Assembly: GCA_905221605.1 (NCBI GenBank)
Contig: CAJNDS010002224.1
Coordinates: 652,523-716,522, forward strand
Length of the DNA stretch: 64,000 nt
DNA from: Symbiodinium natans
Taxonomy: Eukaryota > Sar > Dinophyceae > Suessiales > Symbiodiniaceae
Reading direction: 5' to 3'
The number at the start of each line of letters is the position of its first letter. The first letter of the stretch is position 1. Positions 54,003 through 63,497 of this stretch are shown piece after piece. Made by a program: the position numbers and the translations under genes. Below the pieces are notes generated by a model. It was not told the origin of the DNA, did no database searches, and saw only the letters and a program-made list of their open reading frames with translations.

Positions 54003-54193
54003 ATCCCTAAACCCCATAACCCTAAACCCCCTAAACCCCCTAAACCCCCTAAACCCCCTAAACCCCCTAAACCACCTAAACCCCCTAAACCCCCTAAACC
54101 CCCTAAACCCCCTAAACCCCCTAAACCCCCTAAACCCCCTAAACCCCCTAAACCCCCTAAACCCCCTAAACCCCCTAAACCCCCTAAACCCTA
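54003..54193 (+). repeat. Array of the 9-mer AAACCCCCT
   Basis: About twenty near-identical 9-bp units, a C-expanded telomere variant spread as a block. Confidence 0.92.
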
Positions 54194-54199
54194 TATCCT

Positions 54200-54290
54200 A
54201 AGCAAGGAAAAACGATGGCAGACCTGCACTGGCAAGGCCAAGGAGAGAGGCGGCTCCTGCCAAGCTTTTGGGGGCTTTGTTCAAGGAATA
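54200..54290. other. Exon-like segment, strand unsettled
   Basis: Plus: MADLHWQGQGERRLLPSFWG. Minus: NKAPKSLAGAASLLGLASAG then LPSFFLA. It is the first unique segment downstream (minus) of the exon pair at 55.0-55.35 kb and may continue it. Confidence 0.33.
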
Positions 54291-55014
54291 GGGTTTAGGG
54301 TTTAGGGTTTAGGGTTTAGGGTTTAGGGTTTACGGTTTAGGGTTTAGAGTTTAGGGTTTAGGGTTTAGGGTTTAGGGTTTAGGGTTTAGGGTTTAGGGTT
54401 TAGGGTTTAGGGTTTAGGAAAGGGCTTTAGGGCTTATAGTGATTGTAGGGCTTGGGGTTTAGGGCTTTAGGGCTTATAGGGGGCTTGGGTTCTTTGGGCT
54501 TTAGGGCTTACGGGGCTTGTAGGGCTCGTAGGGCTTATAGGGTTTAGGGCTTAGGGTCTTTAGGGGCTTGTAGGGCTTGTAGGGCTTTCGGGGCTTTAAG
54601 GGCTTTAGGGGCTTTGGGGGGTTTGGGGGGTTTAGGGGGTTTAGGGGGTTTAGGGCTTCAAGGATTAGTGCCTTGTAAGGGTTGCAGGCGTAAAGGGTCC
54701 AGGTGTAGGTGTTTGGGGCTTGGGTTTAGGGTTCAGGGTTTAGGTGTAGGGTTTTCGGGTTGAAGCAACAAAAGGTTCCCTAAACCCGAAACCCTAAACC
54801 CTAAAACCAGAACCCTAAACCCTAGAGGGCCTAGAGGTTAGAGAGTTGAAGGGTCGGGCGCTTTAGGGTTCGAGGTTTTAGAGGCTCTCGCGGGGTGAAG
54901 TGCAGGGAACCTGGGTGTTAAAGGTATTGCTAGGCTTTCGGGAAACTTGCATTTAGGGTTTATAGGGTTTAGGGTATAGGGTTTAGGGTTTAGGGTTTAG
55001 GGTTCTCCATCTAC

Positions 55015-55346
55015 AGAAGCCCTCGAGAACCTGCCTCAGAAGAGCTCCCCAGGCGTGAGACGTGGTGGCAGCCCACCTGACCAGAAAAAAGGCTTGAGAT
55101 TGGGATGTTCCCCCTTTTACTAGCAGTCCTTAATGGGGATTATAAACCCCAAACCCCAAACCCTAAACCCTAAACCCTCAACCCTAAACCCTACTCACCC
55201 TTATACTAGCAGTCCTGAATAGGAACTATCACAGGGGGAACTAGAATCCCGATTTAAGGACTGCTAGTATAAGGGGGAACCTCACCAACTTGAGATTTGG
55301 ACCTTAGAAGTTTCAGGATGTTGTCGCTACTGTTCACGGAAGAGGG
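55015..55346 (-). CDS. Two-exon unit split by an introner
   Basis: Exon 1 (55346-55286) enters after CTAAAG and reads PSSVNSSDNILKLLRSKSQV, ending G|GTGAGG in phase 1. Exon 2 (55092-55015) enters after CAATCTCAAG and reads FFLVRWAATTSHAWGALLRQ then VLEGF, leaving T|GTAGAT. Phases fit and the joined codon is GCC. The intron (193 bp) is one inverted-repeat element. Protein family not recognised. Confidence 0.68.
55093..55285 (-). mobile_element. Introner element, family A, equal to an intron
   Basis: Arms GGTTCCCCCTTATACTAGCA and GCTAGTAAAAGGGGGAACAT (minus) enclose a core with a telomere-type insert at 55,142-55,195. The 9-bp sequence AATCTCAAG flanks both sides (55297-55289 and 55101-55093). 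The donor GT lies inside the element and the acceptor AG is the end of the second AATCTCAAG. Other family members: 8,530-8,622; 27,235-27,396; 35,633-35,735; 53,833-53,936; 56,081-56,185; 58,935-59,035; 59,821-59,912. Confidence 0.78.
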
Positions 55347-55479
55347 CTTTAGATTTAGGTTTAGGGTCTAGGGTGTTAGGGTTTAGGGTTTAGGGTTTGA
55401 ACTTGGCCTCAAGGGCTCAGGGTTCAGGTACTTGTGATCTTAGGGGTTTTGGCTTTCGGCTGTAAAACATACACTTGAC

Positions 55480-55703
55480 CCAAGGCTAACCTAGCCAAAA
55501 AAAAGAGTGTGCCCCTTTCTAAACCCTAAACCCTAAACCCTAAACCCTAAACCCTAAACCCTAAACACTAAACCCTAAACTTTAACCCCTAAACCCTAAA
55601 CCCTAAACCCTGAACCCTAAACCCTATTTTTTAGTTTAAAGGGGCTTGGGAGGGAACCTGAACCCTACAAACGGGAAGAAGGCCCTACTCCTGGTCCTAG
55701 TAT
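55480..55703. mobile_element. Introner-like element, family H, with telomere-type insert
   Basis: Same ends and interior as the copy at 48,766-48,866, but with about 105 bp of CCCTAAA units between CCCTTTCT and TTTTTTAGTT, where the other copy reads straight through. Confidence 0.65.
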
Positions 55704-56080
55704 ATAAGGAGCGGCACAGGCATACTGAGCAGTGTTTTGGGTTTAGGGTTTAGGGTTCAGGGTTTAGGGTTCAGGGTTTAGGGTTTAGGGTGTAGGGTTC
55801 AGGGTTTTGGGTTTAGGGTTTAGGGTTCAGGGTTGCATAAGCCTCAGGTCTGTCATGAGACCCCGAAAGATCCCACAACAGAACTCTTCCCCAATTCGAG
55901 TTAAGGAACTTTCGGGTTCAGGGTTTAGGGTTTAGGGTTTCGGGTTTAGAGGGTTTGGGGATCTAGGGAAAGTTTCGGGTTCATCAGGCTGCAGGGTTTC
56001 AGGGGACTACTACATGACTTTACGACGGCCTATTTCTGCAGGCCCCCTTTAGCCCGAACATATTTTTGGGGAAAACGCAC

Positions 56081-56185
56081 CAGTTGGGATGTTCCCCCTT
56101 AGACTAGCAGTCCTTCATGGGGATTATAGTACCCCCTATTGTAATCCCGCTTAAGGGCTGTCAGTATAAGGGGGAACATCCCAAC
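56081..56185. mobile_element. Introner-like element, family A, intact
   Basis: Nearly perfect arms TTGGGATGTTCCCCCTTA and TAAGGGGGAACATCCCAA, with a GGGATTATAGTACCCCCTAT core and no insert. A CCCTAAA array follows directly. Confidence 0.75.
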
Positions 56186-56586
56186 CCTAAACCCTAAACC
56201 CTAAACCCTAAACCCTAAACCCTAAACCCTAAACCCTAAACCCTAAACCCTAAACCCTAAACCCTAAACCCTAAACCCCAAAAACCCCAAACCCTATTGC
56301 AAGGGTAGGAGAGTTTGGGTCGCTAGGAGCTGAAACGATCGCAACCCCTAGGCATTAACCAGAATCGAAAGAAGTTCTGCAAGGTGAAGGTTGGTTTAGG
56401 GCTAAGGGGTCAGGGTTCGGGGTTTAGGGCTAAGGGTATAGGATCTAGGCTTCAAGGTTTAGAGGCTAGGGTTAGGGGTTTTGGAACCCTAAACCCTAAA
56501 CCCTAAACCCTAAACCCTAACCCTAAACCCTAAACCCTAAACCCTAAACCCTAAACCCTAAACCCATGAACCCATGAACCCTAAAC

Positions 56587-56693
56587 CTGAGGCCGCCAGC
56601 AGGCCTTGACCAAGCTAGGCCTCCGCCCATCATACACGCGCACTTCGTAGACTTGCTGCGTCGCATCGAATCTGGCCACGGGCTTCGTTCGAG
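56587..56693 (-). CDS. Internal exon using a telomere unit as donor
   Basis: TCCTAAG acceptor (minus), then RTKPVARFDATQQVYEVRVY and DGRRPSLVKACWRPQ, leaving CAG|GTTTAGGG, so the donor is the first telomere-type unit. 35 full codons. Highly protein-like (beta-strand rich). No family recognised. Confidence 0.62.
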
Positions 56694-56696
56694 CTT

Positions 56697-56890
56697 AGGA
56701 TTACGTCCTCACCCGAATTCAGAAGTCACCTCCCCCCCCCACACACAACATGCACTCTGTTTAAGCGTGCCATGATTGTCAGCTTTTGCTGTTAGGATTG
56801 CGTCCGCGCCCTATTTCAGAAGTCACCTCCTCCTCAACAAAAAAAACATGCACTCTGTTTGAGCATGGAATGGTTGTAAGCTTTTGCTGT
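56697..56890. repeat. Tandem duplication of about 97 bp
   Basis: Two copies sharing TCAGAAGTCACCTCC, CATGCACTCTGTTT and GCTTTTGCTGTT, about 80 percent alike by eye. No frame is conserved. Confidence 0.8.
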
Positions 56891-57089
56891 TCTACAGGCA
56901 AAGAGGTTCACCTTCAGCTTGGAAGGTGATGTACAGCGCCCCTCTTAAAGCCCTCAACCCTCGAACCTAAAACCCTAATCTTTGCTGATTTAGGGACCCC
57001 TTTCCGGTTTCGGGTTTAGGGTTTAGGGTTCAGGATGTTACGGGGCGGCCTCGGCTTCTTGCTGGCCCAGCAACCATGCTATAATAAGG

Positions 57090-57108
57090 GGCGCCTTTTT
57101 TTTTTTTT

Positions 57109-57150
<42 letters not shown>
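57090..57150. repeat. Poly-T/poly-G tract
   Basis: T22 runs into more than thirty G. Similar A/C or T/G junctions occur at 49,798-49,838, 32,330-32,355 and 63,609-63,637. Confidence 0.95.
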
Positions 57151-57404
57151 TTGGCTGTTTTACAAGGGATCCTACTAAAATTGAAACAGGGTAAAGGGAT
57201 CCTATAAGAATTAGAAACAAAAAGTAAAGGGTACCACTGGGCAACCAAGGCTTAACAGGTTTGTGCACTGCACCCAAACCCCAGACTGGCGACTTCTAAC
57301 GGAAGCCCTCAGCCAAATCGACCCTAAACCTAAAACCCAAAACCCAAAACCCTAACCCTATAGACCATAAACCCTTGAAGCCCCTTGAGCTCTACAACGC
57401 TTCA

Positions 57405-57478
57405 ACGTCCTCAACCCGAATCCTCAGCCTTGAGGTCGGTCTCAGGAGGAGAGCTACCAGGCAGGACTTTAGGGTCTC
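57405..57478 (-). CDS. Candidate internal exon
   Basis: The minus strand reads DRDPKVLPGSSPPETDLKAE then DS, leaving G|GTTGAG. Borders partial, no family. Confidence 0.4.
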
Positions 57479-57746
57479 TGTCTAGGGTCTAGGGTTTAGG
57501 GTTTAGGGTTTAGGGCTTAGGGTTTAGGGTTTAGGGCTTAGGGCTTCTGTTTAAGGGTCTAGGGCGTTTGGGGTAAACCCTCCGTATACGGGGGGGAAAT
57601 GTAGCCCTTGAAGCGGTCCTAGATTAAGCAATAATCCCAACTAACACCTGCGAGGCTTGAGCTGCAAAATCATCTGAATTTCCCGGGTTTAGGGTTTAGG
57701 GTTTAAGGTTTAGGGTTTAGGGTTTAGGGTTTCCGGTTTGTTTGGA

Positions 57747-57862
57747 GGTTCACGGGTGCTTATAAACCCAACTATAAGTCTACTTATAACCTGCTTCGGG
57801 GACTTAAGGGGTTTCTAAGTGCAGTTATAATTGGGGTTACAAGTGCCCTGAACCTCCAAGCA
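57747..57862. mobile_element. Introner-like element, family C, third copy
   Basis: Arms TTTGGAGGTTCACGGGTGCTT and AAGTGCCCTGAACCTCCAAG, collinear with the 42.9 kb copy. Confidence 0.7.
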
Positions 57863-58135
57863 CTCCATGCGTTTTCAGCCTGAACGCCGAAACCCTAAAA
57901 CCCCAAACTCCAAAACCCCTGAGGATGTACCCCTCGGAGGTTCCTCTATGTTTTTTTTCATATTCTCCTCATATGACCCTTTGCTTCCCTGAGAAGAGTC
58001 CCCAAACCCAAGGGTACGACCTTAGGGCCCCAAGGTAGATACACCCTAAACCCTAAACCCTAAACCCCAAACCCCAAACCCTAAACCCTAAACCCTAAAC
58101 CCGAAATTGCCAAACTAAGGCTTGGAAGGGGTTCA

Positions 58136-58205
58136 AGGAAGTGCGCGCCTCTCGATGATGCCCTCACAGCCGTTGTAGGTCGGTTGGTCCACCAGTCCTG
58201 GTCTA
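58136..58205 (-). CDS. Candidate exon with YNGxxGxxE motif
   Basis: CTTGTAG acceptor (minus), then PGLVDQPTYNGCEGIIERRA and LP, followed by TGA. The G-L-x-x-x-P-x-Y-N-G-x-x-G-x-I-E pattern is one I know from small beta-barrel repeats common in algal proteins; the assignment is tentative. Confidence 0.5.
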
Positions 58206-58349
58206 CAAGGGTTTAGGGTTTAGGGTTTAGGGTTTAGGGTTTAGGGTTTAGGGTTTGGAGCATTCAGGGATTAGGGATAACCCTAAACCCCAAGCCCAAA
58301 ACCCTAAACCCTCAACCTTTCGAGGGCTGTGGGTTGAGGGCTAGGGTGT

Positions 58350-58445
58350 GTAGCAAAACAACCTACGGGTGGGAGGCCGATGAGGCTGCGAGAAACGAGC
58401 GCCAGCAAATTCCAAGCTCTAAACTCGAAAGCCCTAAAACGAGAC
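58350..58445 (+). CDS. Candidate exon
   Basis: GGTGTGTAG acceptor, then KTTYGWEADEAARNERQQIP and SSKLESPKTRH on the plus strand. The minus strand is broken by a stop. No donor found. Confidence 0.38.
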
Positions 58446-59107
58446 ACACACCACACAAACATTCCCCGAACCATCTACTCTGATGGAATGTTTCATGGTT
58501 AGGGGTAGGGGGTGGGGGGTAGGGTAGGGGGGGGGGGTTTGATCTTGGGGCAATTCCCTAAACCCTAAACCCTAAACCCTAAACCCTAAACCCGGGGAAG
58601 CATGAATTTTGGCGAGAGCTCGGATCTTGGAGCATTTCGGGCATCAGCGGCTGCGGGGTCGTCTTCAGGACCCTAAACCCTCCTAAGCCCTAAACCCTGT
58701 ATCCTAAATCTTAAAACCCTAAACCCTAAACCCTAAACCCTAAACCCTTCAAAGGCTTCAGGGTCTATTGGCCTCATCGGGGGCTTTAGTAGGTTTTCCT
58801 GTAGGGGCTTATAGGGTTCAGAGGGTTTGGGGTTTAGGGTTTAGGGTTTCGGGTTTAGGGTTTAGGGTTTAGGGTTTATCGAGATTTAAGACTTGGACTT
58901 GGACCCAATCCTCAACCCTGAACCCTCAACCTTGAGATGTTCCCCCCAGATGCTAACAATCCTTCAATGGGGATTAAATACCCCCCTAGTTTAATCCCTA
59001 ATCATTAAGGACTGTTAGTATAAGAAAAAACATCTAAACCCTAAACCCTAAACCCCAAACCCCAAACCCGAAACCCGAAACCCTAAACCCTAAACCCTAA
59101 ACCCCCC

Positions 59108-59216
59108 GAACACTGAGCTGCCCCGAAGGAAGCTCCAACAACACTCGAAACACAAACTCTCCGCAGATCGCCCGAACTTCCGTGAAAAAGAACCCATCGA
59201 AGTCGAGGCCGCCCAG
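59108..59216 (-). CDS. Candidate exon
   Basis: The minus strand reads LGGLDFDGFFFTEVRAICGE then FVFRVLLELPSGQLS, leaving AGT|GTTCGG. One of the strongest protein-like segments. The acceptor may be in the telomere-type sequence upstream. The plus strand is open but highly charged and borderless. Confidence 0.55.
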
Positions 59217-59299
59217 GGTTTAGGGTTTAGGGTTTAGGGTTCAGGGCTTAAGTTTTAGGGTTGAGGATCTAGCCCTAACAATTTCTCGCAAAAAAAGGC

Positions 59300-59830
59300 T
59301 TGGGGGGGGGGGGGGGGGGTATATCGGTATATCCTAAACCTCAAAATTCCTCCATCTCTCTCCACGCCTTGCAGGACAACGCGGTAGCCGGGCTCCAGGG
59401 GCTTCTGGGGAGCTGCCTTTGTACGCGCGAGAGGCTGCATTGCACTACCGTTTGTGTTTTTATGTTTTTTGACCCTTGTTCTTATGCACGCATAATCATC
59501 GCATATATATATATATATATATATAATATGTGGATACTGTTCGTGGCAAAGGGGGGGGGTTCCGTGAAAAGGCCTGGCAAGAAGTTGTTTCCTGGTTCAA
59601 CATCAAACAAACACAGCTCTGAAGGAAGCTGGACTAGCTTTGGGCTAGGTGGGGCACATACAAGTCCGAAAGCCGAACTTCATGGCCGAACTGGCAAATC
59701 GAAGCCTGGTCTGTTTTACTCGTATCCCCAAAAGGACGCCAATTATATCATCAGGAACCCTCAATACACTCACGAAGTACAGGAATATGCCTTGCTTCAA
59801 GTCGCCCTAAACCTTAAACTTGGGATGTTC
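59300..59830 (+). CDS. Long plus-strand frame, probably several exons
   Basis: An unbroken 196-codon frame, but poly-G and ATATAT tracts cross it. Two parts look real: after the polypyrimidine acceptor CCACGCCTTGCAG, DNAVAGLQGLLGSCLCTRER (59,380-59,450), and FYSYPQKDANYIIRNPQYTH then EVQEYALLQ (59,710-59,805). The minus strand of the first part is also good (KAAPQKPLEPGYRVVLQGVE). A family A introner starts at 59,821. Confidence 0.38.
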
Positions 59831-59945
59831 CCTGCTGTACTAACAGACTTCAATAGGGACTATAATCAGGGATACTATAATCACTATTAGGGACTGTTAG
59901 CATAAGGGTGAATATCCTAACCCTAAACCGTGAACCTCACCTTAG

Positions 59946-60132
59946 GGAACTTCTGTGCCAACGTATCTGCGTGTCCTCAGCGTCTGGATGCCACGGTGGA
60001 GGAGGTAAAGGCCTCAAATCTGTGTTTTGTGTGTGTGTGTGTGTGTGTGTGTTTTTGTTTTTTTTTGTGTGTGTGTGTGCGAGAGAGAGAGAAAGGCACA
60101 AGATGCAGAACTGGGGCGTCCGCATGGCGCTG
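59946..60132 (+). CDS. Two plus-strand exons with GT-repeat intron
   Basis: Exon 1 (59946-60004) enters after TCACCTTAG and reads NFCANVSACPQRLDATVEE, donor GAG|GTAAAG. Exon 2 (60096-60132) enters after GAGAGAAAG and reads AQDAELGRPHGA, donor G|GTAAGA. Both are phase 0 at the join. The 91-bp intron is mostly GT repeat, TTTTT and GA. Introner family A lies just upstream. Product unknown. Confidence 0.52.
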
Positions 60133-60369
60133 GTAAGACTGAATGAAAAAACATATAAATAAATCAGTAAATACATGAACCAATATATGCATATAATTGC
60201 ATAAATGGTATAAGATACCTATCGCGCCCTTACCACGGGCGAGAAAAAACGAGTCTTGCATTTTAGGGTCTAGGGTTCGGGTTATTTATTTAGCGTTGCT
60301 TTGGTTTATTTGGGGTAAATTAGGGTGTATTTAGGCTTTATAGGGTTGTTTTATCCTGAACCATGCACT

Positions 60370-60480
60370 ATGTAAGGGGTTCAGTCTCCCGAGCTTCACG
60401 ACTCATGAAGTCGGATGTAAGGATCAAAGGCGGTCCTGAGAGGCCCAAATTGTTATGACAAGCAGCCTTCATGTGGAGAC
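60370..60480 (-). CDS. Candidate terminal exon
   Basis: The minus strand reads GLHMKAACHNNLGLSGPPLI then LTSDFMSREARETEPLT, stop TAG. Protein-like. Acceptor not clear, and the ATG may be a start. Confidence 0.42.
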
Positions 60481-60497
60481 CCTAAACCCTACAGGGT

Positions 60498-60610
60498 GGG
60501 GCCCCCTTACTATACTAACTGTAGTTAAGGGACTTATAACCTAACTTAGGGTCCTTATAACCCAATTTAGGGCCCTTACAACTCTACTTATAACTAGGGG
60601 GCCCCACCCT
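60498..60610. mobile_element. Inverted-repeat element, family E
   Basis: Arms CAGGGTGGGGCCCCCTTACT and CTAGGGGGCCCCACCCTGTA. The interior contains four diverged ACTTATAACC units. Confidence 0.7.
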
Positions 60611-60904
60611 GTAAAACCTAAACCCTGACCCTAAACCCTAAACCCTAAACCCTAAGCCCTGAACACCTAAGTCCATGGGGCCCATCCCCGAGGACACCTT
60701 CCGAAGTCTTCTGTAGGGCTAAGGGGGGTTAGGGTTTAGGGTTTAGGGTTTAGGGTTTAGGGGTTTAGGGTTTAGGGTTTAGGTTTTAGGGTTTAGGGTT
60801 TAGGGTTTTGGGGTTTAGGGTTTAGGGTTTTGGGGTTTAGGGTTTAGGGTTTAGGGCTTAGGGTTCAGGTTTAGGGTTTTCGGTTTAGGCTTTAGGCTCT
60901 AGGG

Positions 60905-61010
60905 TGGAACTCTGAACACGGAGACACAGATCCAACACCGAGCAGACACCTGTTCCACGCAAGCGCGTCGCACTCTTCTGCGGCTCTGGCTAGGCTTAAA
61001 GGCCGAGGCA
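60905..61010 (-). CDS. Candidate exon
   Basis: The minus strand reads LPRPLSLARAAEECDALAWN then RCLLGVGSVSPCSE. AGCCTAG or GCCGCAG may be the acceptor. The plus strand is also open, with a Ser/His-rich frame. Confidence 0.4.
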
Positions 61011-61021
61011 GGGTTTGGCTT

Positions 61022-61205
61022 CAGGGGTTTTAGGGTTTTAGGGTTTTAGGGTTTTAGGGTTTTAGGGTTTTAGGGTTTTAGGGTTTTAGGGTTTTAGGAT
61101 TTTAGGGATTTGGGGTCTTAGGGTTTTAGGGTTTTAGGGTTTTTAGGGATTTTAGGGTTTTTAGGGATTTTAGGGTTTTAGGGTTTTAGGGTTTTAGGGT
61201 GTAGA
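61022..61205 (+). repeat. Array of the 8-mer TTTTAGGG
   Basis: More than twenty TTTTAGGG units, the Chlamydomonas-type variant, as a homogeneous block. Confidence 0.93.
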
Positions 61206-61310
61206 GCTTAACGGCTAGGGCTCTAGAGGGGTCGGGTCCTAAGCCTTCCTTTGTCCAAGGACACTTGGCCAGGAGATGCCTTGCTCCGAGGCGCCACCGG
61301 CGGCCCCTAC

Positions 61311-61413
61311 GGGGTTTAGGGTTTAGGGTTTAGGGTTTAGGGTTTAGGGTTTAGGGTTTAGGGTTTAGGGTTTAGGGTTTAGGGTTTAGGGTTTAGGGTT
61401 TAGGGTTTAGGGT
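61311..61413 (+). repeat. TTTAGGG array flanked by 11-bp direct repeats
   Basis: Fourteen TTTAGGG units lie between two copies of GCGGCCCCTAC (61,300-61,310 and 61,414-61,424). Direct repeats of this kind are what a staggered-cut insertion leaves. Confidence 0.85.
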
Positions 61414-61599
61414 GCGGCCCCTACTCCCTGAAAACCTGGCACTCCAAAAGAACAAAGGCTAAACCCTCAACCTAAACCCTAAACCCTGAACCCTAAACCC
61501 TAAACCCTCAACTGTAAACCCGAAACCCTAAACCCTAAACCCTCTAATCCCTAAGCCTACTCGGCATCTCCCAGACTTGAAGGCCCTTGGATTCTACTA

Positions 61600-61665
61600 G
61601 CGGCTCTGGCTCCCAAGGGTCTCAGAAGAGTAGAGGGCTGTCGCCAGTTCAGTGCCCGCCTGAGG
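61600..61665 (-). CDS. Candidate terminal exon
   Basis: The polypyrimidine acceptor GCTCCACCTCAG (minus) opens AGTELATALYSSETLGSQSR and TAG. Good acceptor and protein-like. Confidence 0.48.
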
Positions 61666-61721
61666 TGGAGCACTAGAATTGGGTCGTATGCCATAAGCGA
61701 TTTAAATCCCTATCAAGGGTT

Positions 61722-62069
61722 TTAGGGTTTAGGGCTTAGGGTTTGTGAACCATGAACACTTCTGGGGTTCACTTCGTTCCCAAGGAAAGGGAGAAGGGCT
61801 AGATACGTGCAGGACCCGGAAACTGCTCTCAAGGGACTAAAGGAGGACATTACAGGGTTATATGGGACGTTACGAAAATGAGGGACCTCACAGACTGATA
61901 GACCCCCAAATAGTAAGATTCCCTGATAAACCCCAAGAATCCGATAAAGGCCGTTACCCCCTACACAACAAACAAAGACCTTAAACGCCTTAAACCCTAC
62001 CCTGGGCCCTAAACCGAAACTCCGGGCCACAGCCTGAAGCGTACGCCCTATACAGGCCCCAAAGACCAA
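61722..62069 (-). CDS. Long minus frame, possibly two exons
   Basis: A 115-codon frame. The parts ACIGRTLQAVARSFGLGPRV (near 62,050) and GSCTYLALLPFLGNEVNPRS (near 61,770) look real, while the centre matches hairpin-type sequence and is probably intronic. Confidence 0.33.
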   Translation of the reverse strand: MVFGACIGRTLQAVARSFGLGPRVGFKAFKVFVCCVGGNGLYRILGVYQGILLFGGLSVCEVPHFRNVPYNPVMSSFSPLRAVSGSCTYLALLPFLGNEVNPRSVHGSQTLSPKP

Positions 62070-62109
62070 GGCCCCGCTTCCCCGTCACAACCCCCCAACA
62101 ATACCCTTT

Positions 62110-62455
62110 TTCAGCATCGGCCAGCCCAAGCCCCAAACCCTGAACCCCTATTTCCGAAACCCTCTTCTCTCAACCCGAAGCCCTAAACCCTAAACCCTAA
62201 ACCCCAAACCCCTAAACCCGAAAGCCTATACCCCAAACACTACACCCCAAACCCCTAAACCCTAAACCCCAAACCGCAAACCCCAAACCCTACACCCTAA
62301 ACCCTAAACACCAAACCCTAAACCCTAAACCCCAAAGCCTAAACCCTAAACACCAAACCCTAAACCCTAAACCCCAAAGCCTAAACCCCAAACCCTAAAC
62401 CCTAAACCCGAAACCCTAAACCCCAAACCCCAAACCCTAAACCCTAAATCCTCTT
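62110..62455 (-). repeat. Degenerate telomere-type array, TTTGGGG and TTTAGGG
   Basis: About 45 units of AAACCCC/AAACCCT with scattered changes. Confidence 0.9.
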
Positions 62456-62467
62456 CCCCCAGCTCCT

Positions 62468-62535
62468 GGGATCCGGTCCTCAAGGTCATCGCCAGGCCTC
62501 TGAAGGTTGCAGGCGGGGACCTGGCGCCGAAAAAG
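62468..62535 (+). CDS. Candidate exon with polypyrimidine acceptor
   Basis: CCTCTTCCCCCAG then SWDPVLKVIARPLKVAGGDL and APKK on the plus strand. The minus strand is open too (FFGARSPPATFRGLAMTLRT). The acceptor favours plus. Confidence 0.42.
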
Positions 62536-62814
62536 GGGTTTAGGGTTTAGGGTTTAGGTTTAGGGTTTAGGGTTTGGGGTTTAGGGTTTGGGGTTTGGGG
62601 TTTGGGGTTTAGGGTTTGGGGTTTTGGGGGTTTGGGGTTTAGGGTTTGAGCTTAGGGCTGAGGGCTGAAGGTTTGGGGTTTGGGGTTTACTGGGGTTTCA
62701 GGGGGTTCAGGGTTTCAGGGTTTTACGGTTGACGGTTTAGGGAGTTTCGGGTTTAGGGTTGAAGGTTGAATTTGGGGTTCAGGGTTTAGGGATTTGGGCG
62801 GTCAGGGTTTGTGG

Positions 62815-62925
62815 GTCTATTAAATTATTATTCGTTCAGGTTCAGGAAAGCTTCGGGGTTAGTTTCGAGGAGTTTCTGTTGCAACTGTTGAATCATTTCA
62901 AGTTACAGGGGCTTGAGGATTCAGG
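62815..62925 (+). CDS. Candidate exon
   Basis: The plus strand reads SIKLLFVQVQESFGVSFEEF then LLQLLNHFKLQGLEDSG, a hydrophobic helical stretch inside an 87-codon frame whose ends are telomere-type. Borders unclear. Confidence 0.38.
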
Positions 62926-63497
62926 GTTTCAAGGTCGGGGTTTGAACAGGGTCTTGTTTAGGGTTGAGGGTTTAGGGGTTCCGGTATCAGGGGTTCTTGG
63001 GTTTCCTATAGATGTGTTGTAAAAGGCTTTTTGGCACTTGCTCAGGGTTTCCAGGGTTTCAAAAGGACCTAAACTCTAAACCCTAAACCTTAAACCCTAA
63101 ACCCTAAACCCTAAACCCTAAACCTTACTTCCGGCTGAGTCTTCGTCTTCATTGGGGCATTTCAGGCTTTTAGTTATTCAGGGCTTCGTGTCGCTGGCAG
63201 CCAGGGGTCCAGCAGTCCAGCTTTTAGGGTCTGTTAACCCTGGACGCTAAACCCTAGGGTTTAGGGTTTAGGGTTTAGGGTTTAGGGTTAACAGCACCTC
63301 TTTAAGCAACAGCCCGAACCGGTGCGCACCTCGCGCCACTGGGCACTCGAAAGCCCCGAAAACCTAAAACCCGCAAGCCTAAACTTAGGGCCTGATACAG
63401 GAGTCGGAATAAGCCCCTGATTCTACTTATACCCCCGAAACCCTATTCGAATTATCAAGGCCTCTATATGAACCCCAAAACTGTCAACCTTGCACAG

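Noticed and set aside
57030-57277. Pro/Lys frames of 70-80 codons
   Set aside because: Created by the poly-T/poly-G tract.
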